Assembly (NCBI GenBank): GCA_900545885.1
Contig: URAF01000006.1
Span: forward strand, 1 to 64,000
DNA: 64,000 bases
Direction: 5' to 3'
Source of the DNA: an uncultured Eubacteriales bacterium
Lineage (GTDB): Bacteria; Bacillota; Clostridia; Christensenellales; CAG-917
Shown: one piece after another, positions 1-7,270 of the stretch
Layout: every line of letters starts with the position of its first letter
How positions within the stretch are numbered: the stretch's first letter is position 1
The notes under the pieces: generated by a model
What the model saw: only the letters and a program-made list of their open reading frames with translations
Database searches by the model: none
What the model was told of the DNA's origin: nothing
Position numbers and translations under genes: made by a program

Positions 1-248
1 CCTGCCGATATGCCCGTTGCGACCTTGCCTTCCGTTCTTTTTTTGCGGAACAGCACGTAACCCACGGGCATAATGAGCAACACTATGGCAAATATCACGC
101 TCATTGCCGCCGTACTGAAAAATATGCCCTCGTTCATTCCGAGGAACATTCCTATGCCCGCGATGAGAAGAAGGTATCCGATTGCGACAATAATGTCCGC
201 CGCAAGGTTGATTTTATCGGTTCGGGTCAAAACTCTGTTTTCTTTCAT
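1..248 (-). CDS. Small membrane protein, 3' end cut off by window edge
   Basis: An open frame reads from ATG at 248 down to the window edge (82 codons seen, no stop). The start is preceded by a purine-rich AGGTGGGG ribosome binding site and a good promoter at 286-314. The protein begins MKENRVLTRTDK and has two hydrophobic segments, about residues 16-38 and 44-68, followed by a basic RKKR stretch, so two membrane helices with a cytoplasmic basic tail are likely. I do not recognise a family, and the real protein may be longer. Function unknown. Confidence 0.6.
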   Translation of the reverse strand, partial: MKENRVLTRTDKINLAADIIVAIGYLLLIAGIGMFLGMNEGIFFSTAAMSVIFAIVLLIMPVGYVLFRKKRTEGKVATGISA

Positions 249-285
249 ATCCCCACCTTTTTCCGAATATGTTTTCTTCCCGACA

Positions 286-314
286 ATTATAAACGATGAC
301 GGCAAACTTATCAA
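286..314 (-). promoter_or_regulatory. Sigma-A type promoter for the leftmost gene
   Basis: On the minus strand this reads TTGATA, a 17-base spacer, then TATAAT, about 40 bases before the ATG at 248. Confidence 0.6.
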
Positions 315-540
315 GCGCGGCGGGCATTGTCGTGCGCACGCGCGCCGTCGCCGAATGACAAATATTAAAATGCAAAAAATATTTACACACAAGATATGCC
401 CGCAATCAATATTGTTACGCGTATATGCGCGTGAAGATATACGCGTTTTATATGCTCATACCGCTCGGTTAGATAGCCGAATTCGCACGCTCAACGCATA
501 AAACCGTGCGTTTTATGCAAAATGTCAATTTTCGACATAA

Positions 541-556
541 CCACAATATATAGTGG
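541..556 (+). promoter_or_regulatory. NrdR-box-like palindrome upstream of nrdD
   Basis: CCACAATATATAGTGG is a near-perfect palindrome matching the remembered NrdR box (ACACWATATATWGTGT) at 14 of 16 positions. It lies about 40 bases upstream of the -35 element of nrdD. NrdR boxes usually occur in pairs; I see no second copy at the expected spacing. Confidence 0.55.
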
Positions 557-596
557 TCGGCATAAAAAAATAATTCAAAATGTTCCGTTTTTTGGC

Positions 597-625
597 TTGA
601 CAGCCATGTGAGGCGCATATATAAT
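597..625 (+). promoter_or_regulatory. Consensus sigma-A promoter of nrdD
   Basis: TTGACA at 597-602, a 17-base spacer, and TATAAT at 620-625. Transcription would begin near 632, about 28 bases before the nrdD start codon. Confidence 0.8.
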
Positions 626-659
626 GGAGAGGCAAATTATCCAGGGAGGAAAACCCATA

Positions 660-3056
660 ATGTTAAACGTGAAAAAGAGAGACGGAAGTATCGTGCCTTT
701 CAATCTGAGCAAAATCAAGATTGCCATTGAAAAGGCTTTCGCTGCCGTCGGCAAGAACTACAACGACGATATCATCGACATGCTCGCTCTGCGCGTAACC
801 GCTGACTTCAACAGCAAGCTCCAAGGCGACGTCGTTACCGTCGAAGACATTCAGGACTCCGTCGAAGTCGTGCTCATTCAGGCAAGTTACGTCGAAGTTT
901 CCAAGGCGTACATCCTTTACAGAAAACAGCACGAAAAATTGAGGAACGTCGGCTCCACGATGCTCGACTACAAGAACACCGTCAACAACTACCTCAAAAT
1001 CAACGACTGGCGCGTAAAAGAAAACTCCACCGTTACCTACTCTGTCGGCGGTCTTATTCTCAGCAACTCCGGCGCTATCACCGCCAACTACTGGCTGTCT
1101 GAAATTTACGACGAAGAAATCGGCAACGCGCACCGCAACGCCGAAATCCATATCCACGACCTCAGTATGCTCACCGGCTACTGCGCAGGTTGGTCGCTCA
1201 AACAACTCATAGTCGAAGGACTCGGCGGCATTCCCGGCAAAATCACGTCGTCCCCCGCGTCGCACCTCTCCACTCTCTGCAACCAGATGGTCAACTTCCT
1301 CGGCATTATGCAGAACGAATGGGCGGGCGCCCAGGCGTTCTCCTCTTTCGACACATACCTTGCTCCTTTCGTCAAGGTCGACAACCTCTCCTATAAAGAG
1401 GTCAAACAGTGCCTGCAATCTTTCATCTACGGCGTGAACACTCCTTCCCGCTGGGGCACGCAGGCGCCTTTCACCAACATCACTCTGGACTGGGTTGTCC
1501 CGGGCGACCTCGCGGAACTCCCCGCGCTCGTCGGCGGCAAGGAAATGGATTTCAAATACAAGGACTGCCAGAAAGAAATGGCGATGGTCAACAAGGCGTT
1601 CATCGAAATCATGATAGAAGGCGACGCCAACGGCAGAGGATTCCAGTATCCTATCCCCACCTACTCCATCACCTCCAACTTCGACTGGTCGGAAACCGAA
1701 AACAATCGTCTGCTGTTCGAGATGACCGCAAAATACGGCACTCCTTATTTCAGCAACTACATCAACAGCGACATGGAACCCAGCGACGTCAGAAGTATGT
1801 GCTGCCGTCTGCGTCTCGACCTCAGAGAACTGCGTAAGAAAGCCGGCGGTTTCTTCGGAAGCGGCGAATCCACGGGTTCGGTCGGCGTCGTCACCATCAA
1901 TATGCCCAGAATCGCGTACGAGGCAAGAACGGAAGGCGAATACTTCCAGAACCTCGAACGCCTCATGAACATTGCGGCACGCAGCCTGAAAATCAAACGT
2001 AACGTCATCACCAAACTGATGGACGAAGGACTCTATCCTTACACCAAACGTTATCTCGGCACCTTCAACAACCACTTCTCCACCATCGGTCTTGTCGGTA
2101 TGAACGAAGCTTGCCTCAACGCAAGATGGATAGGCAAAGACCTTACCCACAAAGAAGCGCAGGAATTCACCAAGAAGACGCTGAACTTCATGCGCAACAA
2201 GCTGTCCGACTATCAGGAAGAATACGGCGACCTCTACAACCTCGAAGCTACGCCCGCAGAGTCCACCTCTTACAGACTGGCGAAGCACGACAAAGAGAAG
2301 TACCCCAACATCATCACGGCGTCCATGGGCAAAGGCGAAAACGCAACGCCTTACTACACCAACAGCTCTCACCTGCCGGTTGACTACACTTCCGACATCT
2401 TCGACGCTCTCGACATTCAGGACGAACTGCAGACACTGTACACCTCGGGCACCGTGTTCCACGCCTTCCTCGGTCAGAAACTGGAAAGCTGGCAAGCCGC
2501 GGCAAACCTCGTCAAGAAAATCGCAGAGAACTACAAACTGCCTTACTACACGCTGTCCCCGACCTACTCCATCTGTGCGGAACACGGCTATCTCGAAGGC
2601 GAACAGTACACCTGCCCCATCTGCGGCAAGAAAGCGGAAGTTTACAGCCGTATAACGGGTTACTACCGTCCCGTCCAGAACTGGAACGACGGCAAACTGG
2701 AAGAGTTCAGAGAAAGAAAGACCTACGACATCGCAAACTCCAAACTGAAAAAGAAACCCGTCTGCGACAAGGACGCGTTCGAAGTCAAACCCAAAGCGGA
2801 CGAAGCCAAGAAAATCGAAGGTCCCGTGATTTTCACGACCAAGACCTGCCCCAACTGCAAACTTGCAAAGTCGATGTTGGATAAAGCGGGCATCGCCTAT
2901 ACGGTTGTCGATGCCGAAGACGAAAAAGACGTGACGGTGAGTTACGGCGTCAAGAAAGCGCCCACCCTGCTCGTCCCCAACGGAAACGGCTACGACGTCT
3001 ATGACAACGCGAGCAAAATCAAGAAATTCATAGAAACCGTTGCCGCAAACGCATAA
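660..3056 (+). CDS. nrdD: Anaerobic (class III) ribonucleoside-triphosphate reductase with C-terminal glutaredoxin domain
   Basis: The catalytic subunit reduces ribonucleoside triphosphates to deoxynucleotides using a glycyl radical. I start it at ATG 660 (798 residues) because AGGGAGGA at 643-650 is well placed; an upstream in-frame ATG at 624 lies in the promoter -10. The N-terminal ~100 residues look like an ATP-cone. Active-site cysteines C381-C382 lie in MCCRLRL. The C-terminal zinc region is a CxxH/CxxC type (C639, H642, C652, C655), and the radical glycine is G667 in RITGYYRP. The normal enzyme would end near residue 700. Here an extra ~80-residue glutaredoxin/NrdH-like domain follows (about 719-798) with a CPNC redox motif at 730-733. 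The TrxB-like and nrdG genes follow on the same strand. Confidence 0.95.
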   Translation: MLNVKKRDGSIVPFNLSKIKIAIEKAFAAVGKNYNDDIIDMLALRVTADFNSKLQGDVVTVEDIQDSVEVVLIQASYVEVSKAYILYRKQHEKLRNVGSTMLDYKNTVNNYLKINDWRVKENSTVTYSVGGLILSNSGAITANYWLSEIYDEEIGNAHRNAEIHIHDLSMLTGYCAGWSLKQLIVEGLGGIPGKITSSPASHLSTLCNQMVNFLGIMQNEWAGAQAFSSFDTYLAPFVKVDNLSYKEVKQCLQSFIYGVNTPSRWGTQAPFTNITLDWVVPGDLAELPALVGGKEMDFKYKDCQKEMAMVNKAFIEIMIEGDANGRGFQYPIPTYSITSNFDWSETENNRLLFEMTAKYGTPYFSNYINSDMEPSDVRSMCCRLRLDLRELRKKAGGFFGSGESTGSVGVVTINMPRIAYEARTEGEYFQNLERLMNIAARSLKIKRNVITKLMDEGLYPYTKRYLGTFNNHFSTIGLVGMNEACLNARWIGKDLTHKEAQEFTKKTLNFMRNKLSDYQEEYGDLYNLEATPAESTSYRLAKHDKEKYPNIITASMGKGENATPYYTNSSHLPVDYTSDIFDALDIQDELQTLYTSGTVFHAFLGQKLESWQAAANLVKKIAENYKLPYYTLSPTYSICAEHGYLEGEQYTCPICGKKAEVYSRITGYYRPVQNWNDGKLEEFRERKTYDIANSKLKKKPVCDKDAFEVKPKADEAKKIEGPVIFTTKTCPNCKLAKSMLDKAGIAYTVVDAEDEKDVTVSYGVKKAPTLLVPNGNGYDVYDNASKIKKFIETVAANA

Positions 3057-3070
3057 CACAATCCGAACGG

Positions 3071-3097
3071 ACGGGGTATGTCGGCGACATACCCCGT
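3071..3097 (+). other. Hairpin between nrdD and the flavoprotein gene
   Basis: A perfect inverted repeat with ACGGGGTATGTCG and CGACATACCCCGT arms sits 15 bases after the nrdD stop. It is followed only by TTTG, so it is a poor terminator and may be a partial terminator or mRNA-stabilising element within the operon. Confidence 0.55.
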
Positions 3098-3230
3098 TTG
3101 AATGTTTAAGGACTCTTGCCCGTCGGACAATTCAGACAACGCGGAGCACAAACCCTGCCGCCGCGCTTTCAAATCCGACGTCGAGACAACAGTCTTAACC
3201 GCAAAAGCAAGTCGTATAAGAGGAGTAATT

Positions 3231-4148
3231 ATGGTAGATATTATATTCATCGGAGCAGGTCCTGCGGGAATGACCGCCGCACTCAACTGTCTGCGTTACG
3301 GCAAAAGCGTTCTCGTGCTGGAATCCGAAAACTTCGGCGGACAAATAGCTTTTTCGCCCCGCGTGGAAAACTTCCCCACCGTCCAGCAGGCGACAGGCAG
3401 CGAACTCATGGACAAACTATATGAACAGATTCTTGCATGGGGCGCGCAGGTCGAACTCGAAAAGGCGGAGAAAATAGAAAAAACTTCTTTCGGGTTCAAG
3501 GTGGTCACCGACTACGGCGAACACGAATGCCTGTCCGTCATCATCGCGTCGGGCGTCAAACACCGTGAAATCGGCGTACCCCGCGAAGAAGAACTGGTCG
3601 GCAACGGCGTGAGTTACTGCGCGCTGTGCGACGGAGCGTTTTACAAAGACGAAGACGTTGCGGTTATCGGCGACGCCAACACCGCTCTGCAATATGCGCT
3701 TTTGCTCGCGGGCTACTGCAAAACCGTACACGTCTGCACTCTGTTCGACAAGTTCTTCGGCGACAAAGCCCTTGTTGACAGAATACTCGAAAAACAGAAA
3801 GACAATATCCGCGTCTACCACAACATCAACCTTAAAGCCTTCTGCGGAGAAGACGAACTCACGGGTCTCGATTTCGAAAACACGGTGAGCGGAAAAGATT
3901 TCCACCTCGACTGCAAAGCGGCGTTTATATGCGTGGGACAAATCCCCAACAACGGAGCCTTTGCCGACATAGTCGAACTCGACCGCAACGGATACATAGT
4001 CGCAGGCGAAGACTGCCTGACATCCTGCCCCGGCATATTTGTCGCGGGCGACTGCCGCACCAAAAAAGTGCGTCAGCTTGTCACGGCGTCGGCTGACGGC
4101 TCGGTGTCCGCACTCGCGGCGTGCAACTACGTCGACTCTTTGGGTTGA
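3231..4148 (+). CDS. Thioredoxin-reductase-like flavoprotein lacking the NADPH signature
   Basis: This FAD disulfide reductase of 305 residues has the usual TrxB length. ATG 3231 is chosen because AGGAG at 3221-3225 precedes it and because the N-terminal FAD motif GAGPAG (residues 8-13) follows at once. The redox pair is C130-C133 in SYCALCDG, and the C-terminal FAD motif GDCRTKKVRQLVTA is intact. In NADPH-dependent TrxB the pyridine nucleotide domain has GGGDSA and HRRxxxR; here the first is GDANTA (147-152) and the second is replaced by VHVCTLFDKFFGD (166-178). This resembles the clostridial pyridine-nucleotide-independent group that can use ferredoxin. Between nrdD-glutaredoxin and nrdG it is the obvious reductase for the fused glutaredoxin domain (inference). 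Confidence 0.85.
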   Translation: MVDIIFIGAGPAGMTAALNCLRYGKSVLVLESENFGGQIAFSPRVENFPTVQQATGSELMDKLYEQILAWGAQVELEKAEKIEKTSFGFKVVTDYGEHECLSVIIASGVKHREIGVPREEELVGNGVSYCALCDGAFYKDEDVAVIGDANTALQYALLLAGYCKTVHVCTLFDKFFGDKALVDRILEKQKDNIRVYHNINLKAFCGEDELTGLDFENTVSGKDFHLDCKAAFICVGQIPNNGAFADIVELDRNGYIVAGEDCLTSCPGIFVAGDCRTKKVRQLVTASADGSVSALAACNYVDSLG

Positions 4149-4208
4149 CCTATCGTAAACCATCGGGCAAGTCGAAAAACGCAAAACCATCTAAAACCGA
4201 TAAATCGC

Positions 4209-4236
4209 AAAAGCCGAGGTTAAACCTCGGTTTTTG
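4209..4236 (+). terminator. Rho-independent terminator after the flavoprotein gene
   Basis: CCGAGGT and ACCTCGG arms around a TAA loop, preceded by an A run and followed by TTTTT. It lies between the flavoprotein gene and nrdG, so nrdG may depend on read-through or its own promoter. Confidence 0.75.
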
Positions 4237-4289
4237 CTCCGATTAACACCGCTTTACGCGAATAAAGCAAAGATACCGTAAGGAGAAAG

Positions 4290-4979
4290 ATGTTTATCTG
4301 CGGAACGGAAAACGTGTCACTTGTGGACTACAACGAAAAAATAGCAACCGTGGTTTTTACCGCGGGCTGCAATATGCGCTGCCCTTTTTGCCATAATGCG
4401 GAACTCGTGCTTTGCTCCGACAAAGATTACCGCATCGACAAAAAAGAGGTGTTCGACTTCCTCGAAAAACGAAAATCCCTGATTGACGCCGTTGTCGTTT
4501 CGGGCGGCGAACCCACGCTGCAAAAAGACCTTGCACGGTTTATTGCCGACATCAAAGCAACGGGACGCGCCGTAAAACTCGACACCAACGGACTCCGACC
4601 CGAAGTGTTGGAAAAACTCTTTGCCGACAATCTGCTCGACTACGTCGCAATGGACATCAAGAACAGCAGGCAGAAGTATTCGCTGACCGCGGGCGTCAAC
4701 ATAGATACCGACATCATTATGCGCAGTATCAAACTGATTGAAGACAATGCCCCCGACTACGAGTTCCGCACAACCGTAATCAAGGAATTCCACACCGAGG
4801 AGGACTTTGAGGACATAGCCGAAATGCTGGCGGGCGCAAAACGCTACTATATTCAAAAGTACAAGGACGCCGACACATGTTTCCAACACGGTTTCCATGC
4901 GCCCGACTACGACGCCGCCGTCCGTTTCAAGGACATCGTTTCCCGCACCGTTAAATCCGTTCACCTCCGCGGATTTTAA
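4290..4979 (+). CDS. nrdG: Anaerobic ribonucleotide reductase activating protein (radical SAM)
   Basis: NrdG uses a [4Fe-4S] cluster and S-adenosylmethionine to generate the glycyl radical on NrdD. The 229-residue protein has the CxxxCxxC cluster motif at C27, C31 and C34 (CNMRCPFC), the SAM-binding SGGEPTLQ motif and a KLDTNG strand typical of the family. It is longer than the ~155-residue enterobacterial NrdG and matches the ~230-residue clostridial type. The start codon follows AAGGAGA. It lies 140 bases after the flavoprotein gene with a terminator between them. Confidence 0.93.
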   Translation: MFICGTENVSLVDYNEKIATVVFTAGCNMRCPFCHNAELVLCSDKDYRIDKKEVFDFLEKRKSLIDAVVVSGGEPTLQKDLARFIADIKATGRAVKLDTNGLRPEVLEKLFADNLLDYVAMDIKNSRQKYSLTAGVNIDTDIIMRSIKLIEDNAPDYEFRTTVIKEFHTEEDFEDIAEMLAGAKRYYIQKYKDADTCFQHGFHAPDYDAAVRFKDIVSRTVKSVHLRGF

Positions 4980-5081
4980 CCCGCATGCCTTTCGGATACA
5001 CTTTCGACAAAGGAACATCCTTGGCACCACTACAACCCGAATTGCGGTAAAAACAAATCCAAACTACATCAACCACAAAAC

Positions 5082-5110
5082 AAAATTCCCCGTGTTTGCG
5101 GGGATTTTGT
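5082..5110. terminator. Bidirectional terminator between nrdG and the sugar locus
   Basis: CCCCG and CGGGG arms around TGTTTG, flanked by AAAATT and ATTTTG. It is T-rich on both exits, so it can end nrdG on the plus strand and the long minus-strand locus coming from the right. Confidence 0.6.
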
Positions 5111-5205
5111 TGTAGGATTTCATTGTAGGATTGTAAAGTTGCGTTTTGATAAATTTTTAATGTAGAATTGCCGATACATTGTCGCGCGCTTGCGGCGGAC
5201 AAAAA

Positions 5206-6357
5206 TCATTGTCTGGCTTTTTCTTCTGCTTTGCGCTTTTCAAGTTCGGCAAGGAATTCGTCTTCGTCAAAAGGTATAGTCACTTCCTTGCCCGTCCATG
5301 CCGCAAGGTGAATTGCATTGGAGAAAGTAAGCCCGATTATGCCCTCTTTGCCCGGTGCGATGAATTTGTCCGTTTTGCCGAGAAGATAATCCGTATAGTT
5401 GCGGATTATGCCGAGGTGCTGCGGAGGACGTTTAGTGAATGCAAGATATTCGCCTATTCCGCGGTAGGTCGTCTTTTTGACGGGCGGTTTGCCCATGAAG
5501 ACCGTGTTCGTGCGACTGAATTCGGGTTCGGGAACGGTGTTTGCATAGTAAACAAGTTTGCCGCCTTCGATGACGATTTTTCCGCCGTCGCCCGTTATTT
5601 CGAGTCGGTTTGTGCCGGGTGCGTCGTGCGTGGACGTGATGAAAACTCCCGTTGCGCCGTTTTCGAATTTGCACTGCACGGTCACGTCGTTTTCAACCGA
5701 TATATCCCTTCCCCGCGTGGACGCCGTTGCGATTACGGATTTCGGAAGTCCCGCAATCCAAGTGAACAGGTCGAGTTGGTGAGGACACTGGTTGAGCAGA
5801 ACGCCGCCGCCTTCGCCCCACCACGTTCCGCGCCAACCGCCCTGGTCGTAATAAGCCTTCGGACGGTACCAGTTGGTGATTATCCATACAATGCGTTTGA
5901 GCGAACCGAACTGTTTGCTGGACACTATTTCCTTTGCCTTGACGTAAAGCGGGTTTGTGCGCTGATTGAACATCATACCGAACAGCAAGTCGGGGTGTTC
6001 TTCCGCCGCGCGGTTCATTTCACGCACCTGACGGGTGTAAACGCCTGCGGGTTTGTCGCACAACACGTTGAGCCCTGCGGCAAACGCCGCTTCGGCTATT
6101 TCGGGGTGGAAATAGTGCGGAGTCTCCACCATGACAACGTCAATTAGCCCCGACGCGAACATTTTTTTGTAATCGTCGAAGACTTCCACGCCTTTCAGAT
6201 TTTCGCGTGCGTATTTGCGTCTGTCTTCGGCAATGTCACAGACCGCGGTCAGCCGTGCGCCTTTAAGCAGTCCGCCGAGTTTGGTAAACATTTTGGCATA
6301 GGTCGTACCTTGTTTGCCTATACCCACTATTCCGAACCTTACTTCTTTCTTATTCAT
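5206..6357 (-). CDS. Gfo/Idh/MocA family oxidoreductase (copy 1, last gene of sugar locus)
   Basis: This 383-residue NAD(P)-dependent sugar dehydrogenase-like protein begins with a Rossmann motif GIVGIGKQG (about 9-17). The catalytic-lysine motif reads CDKPAG instead of the common EKP; the lysine is kept. The C-terminal domain has MFNQRTNPLY, WYRPKAYYDQGGWR and GEGGGVLLNQCPHQLD, in which the histidine is the usual catalytic partner. The same motifs occur in the protein at 7267-8445, so the two are distant paralogues that may act on related substrates. The start overlaps the stop of the next upstream gene by 8 bases, implying translational coupling. The substrate cannot be read from sequence. 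Enzymes of this superfamily oxidise sugars and cyclitols or, in some glycosidase families, cleave glycosides through a transient keto intermediate. Confidence 0.85.
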   Translation of the reverse strand: MNKKEVRFGIVGIGKQGTTYAKMFTKLGGLLKGARLTAVCDIAEDRRKYARENLKGVEVFDDYKKMFASGLIDVVMVETPHYFHPEIAEAAFAAGLNVLCDKPAGVYTRQVREMNRAAEEHPDLLFGMMFNQRTNPLYVKAKEIVSSKQFGSLKRIVWIITNWYRPKAYYDQGGWRGTWWGEGGGVLLNQCPHQLDLFTWIAGLPKSVIATASTRGRDISVENDVTVQCKFENGATGVFITSTHDAPGTNRLEITGDGGKIVIEGGKLVYYANTVPEPEFSRTNTVFMGKPPVKKTTYRGIGEYLAFTKRPPQHLGIIRNYTDYLLGKTDKFIAPGKEGIIGLTFSNAIHLAAWTGKEVTIPFDEDEFLAELEKRKAEEKARQ

Positions 6358-7270
6358 ATTTCACCCCTGCATCATCGAGAATTTTCACGAGATTTTCGTG
6401 TTGTTTGACGTACACTTCCTGTCTGCCGACCGCCTTGAACGCGGCAACGCCCATATGCGCATCAATCTGTCTGTAAACACGGCGCAACGTTCTGACTTTG
6501 CCGACGGGCGGCAACAGATAAACGGGTATCTTCATAAGCGCGTATTTGAAAGTATGCGGTTCGAGAGTGAGAAATCCGTCGTAACCGCGTTTTGCAAGGT
6601 CGAACAGAATGTCGCGGATATGTCCCTGCCCGCTACCGAGCGGAACTTCAACGCCGTCCGTGCAATCTTTCATATGATAGTAAACCGTGCGATCGCGCTG
6701 TGCAAGATAGGCTTTCCACGGGTCGCACCCGCACTGTATGAAGTTGCTTGCGTCGTAACAGAGTTGGAAATCGGGGTCGTCGATGGCTTCGTACAACGCG
6801 GCAACTCTTTCCGGCACGTCGCCGAAAATGTGTTTTTCGTTTTCGTGAATGAGTTTGACACCGCTTCCCCGCACCACTTCGAGGAAACCTCTGAGCTTTC
6901 CGACGACGATGGGAAACGCTTGTTCGCAATCGCAATCGGGTTTGACGAAAAACGAAAAAATTCTTATATACTTACACCCGACGGACTGCGCTATTTTGAC
7001 AAGTTCTTTAAGCTGTGCAAGTTGCTTGCGGTAACCGTCTTCGTCGTCGATTGCCACCTTGCCTATCGGCGAACCTATACTGCTGAAAGATATACCGTTT
7101 TGTACCAGAACGGGTTTCACTTCCCTTTCGAATTCTTCCGCCGTATAATCGGCAATATTTTTGCCGTTTACTCCGCGCGGGCACATAAAGTGCCTGTTCA
7201 GGTCGTGTAAAAGTCCGATTTGGACATCCAGTTTGGACGACACTTCGTCGGTAAATCCGCTGATTTTCAT
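6350..7270 (-). CDS. Sugar phosphate isomerase/epimerase-like TIM-barrel protein
   Basis: This 306-residue protein of the AP-endonuclease-2/xylose-isomerase-like fold starts MKISGFTDEVSSKLD, a typical opening of this family. Later motifs IHENEKHIFGD, LCYDASNFIQCG, YYHMKDCT and LTLEPHTFKY supply the metal-binding Glu/Asp/His residues expected at the ends of barrel strands. The start is ATG 7270 with AAGGAGG upstream. It overlaps both neighbouring dehydrogenase genes (8 bases at its 3' end, 4 bases at its 5' end), so the three are made together. In known systems such proteins act as keto-sugar isomerases, inosose dehydratases or lyases on 3-keto glycosides made by Gfo/Idh partners. Which applies here is not decided by sequence. 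Confidence 0.85.
   Translation of the reverse strand: MKISGFTDEVSSKLDVQIGLLHDLNRHFMCPRGVNGKNIADYTAEEFEREVKPVLVQNGISFSSIGSPIGKVAIDDEDGYRKQLAQLKELVKIAQSVGCKYIRIFSFFVKPDCDCEQAFPIVVGKLRGFLEVVRGSGVKLIHENEKHIFGDVPERVAALYEAIDDPDFQLCYDASNFIQCGCDPWKAYLAQRDRTVYYHMKDCTDGVEVPLGSGQGHIRDILFDLAKRGYDGFLTLEPHTFKYALMKIPVYLLPPVGKVRTLRRVYRQIDAHMGVAAFKAVGRQEVYVKQHENLVKILDDAGVKYE

Larger units (their letters stand above)
249..659. other. Divergent intergenic region between the membrane gene and nrdD
   Basis: This 411-base stretch holds no gene. It contains the minus-strand promoter at 286-314, a perfect 10-bp inverted repeat with a 10-base loop at 417-446 (ACGCGTATAT arms), a second hairpin at 496-518 (GCATAAAAC arms, 5-base loop), the NrdR-like box at 541-556 and the nrdD promoter at 597-625. 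The two hairpins could be terminators or protein sites; neither has a long T run. Confidence 0.6.

Noticed and set aside
417..518. Replication origin or attachment site at the paired hairpins
   Set aside because: There are no DnaA-box clusters, no integrase gene and no direct repeats; they are simply two inverted repeats in a divergent promoter region.
557..596. A second NrdR box beside the one at 541-556
   Set aside because: No palindrome resembling the box occurs at about 31 bases on either side.
663..3059. A 798-codon open frame opposite nrdD, and similar long frames opposite carB (32385-35252), the GPH symporter (9636-11669) and other genes
   Set aside because: They are mirror frames produced by the strong GAC/GAA/GGC codon bias of the real genes; their proteins show no recognisable motif and they lack ribosome binding sites.
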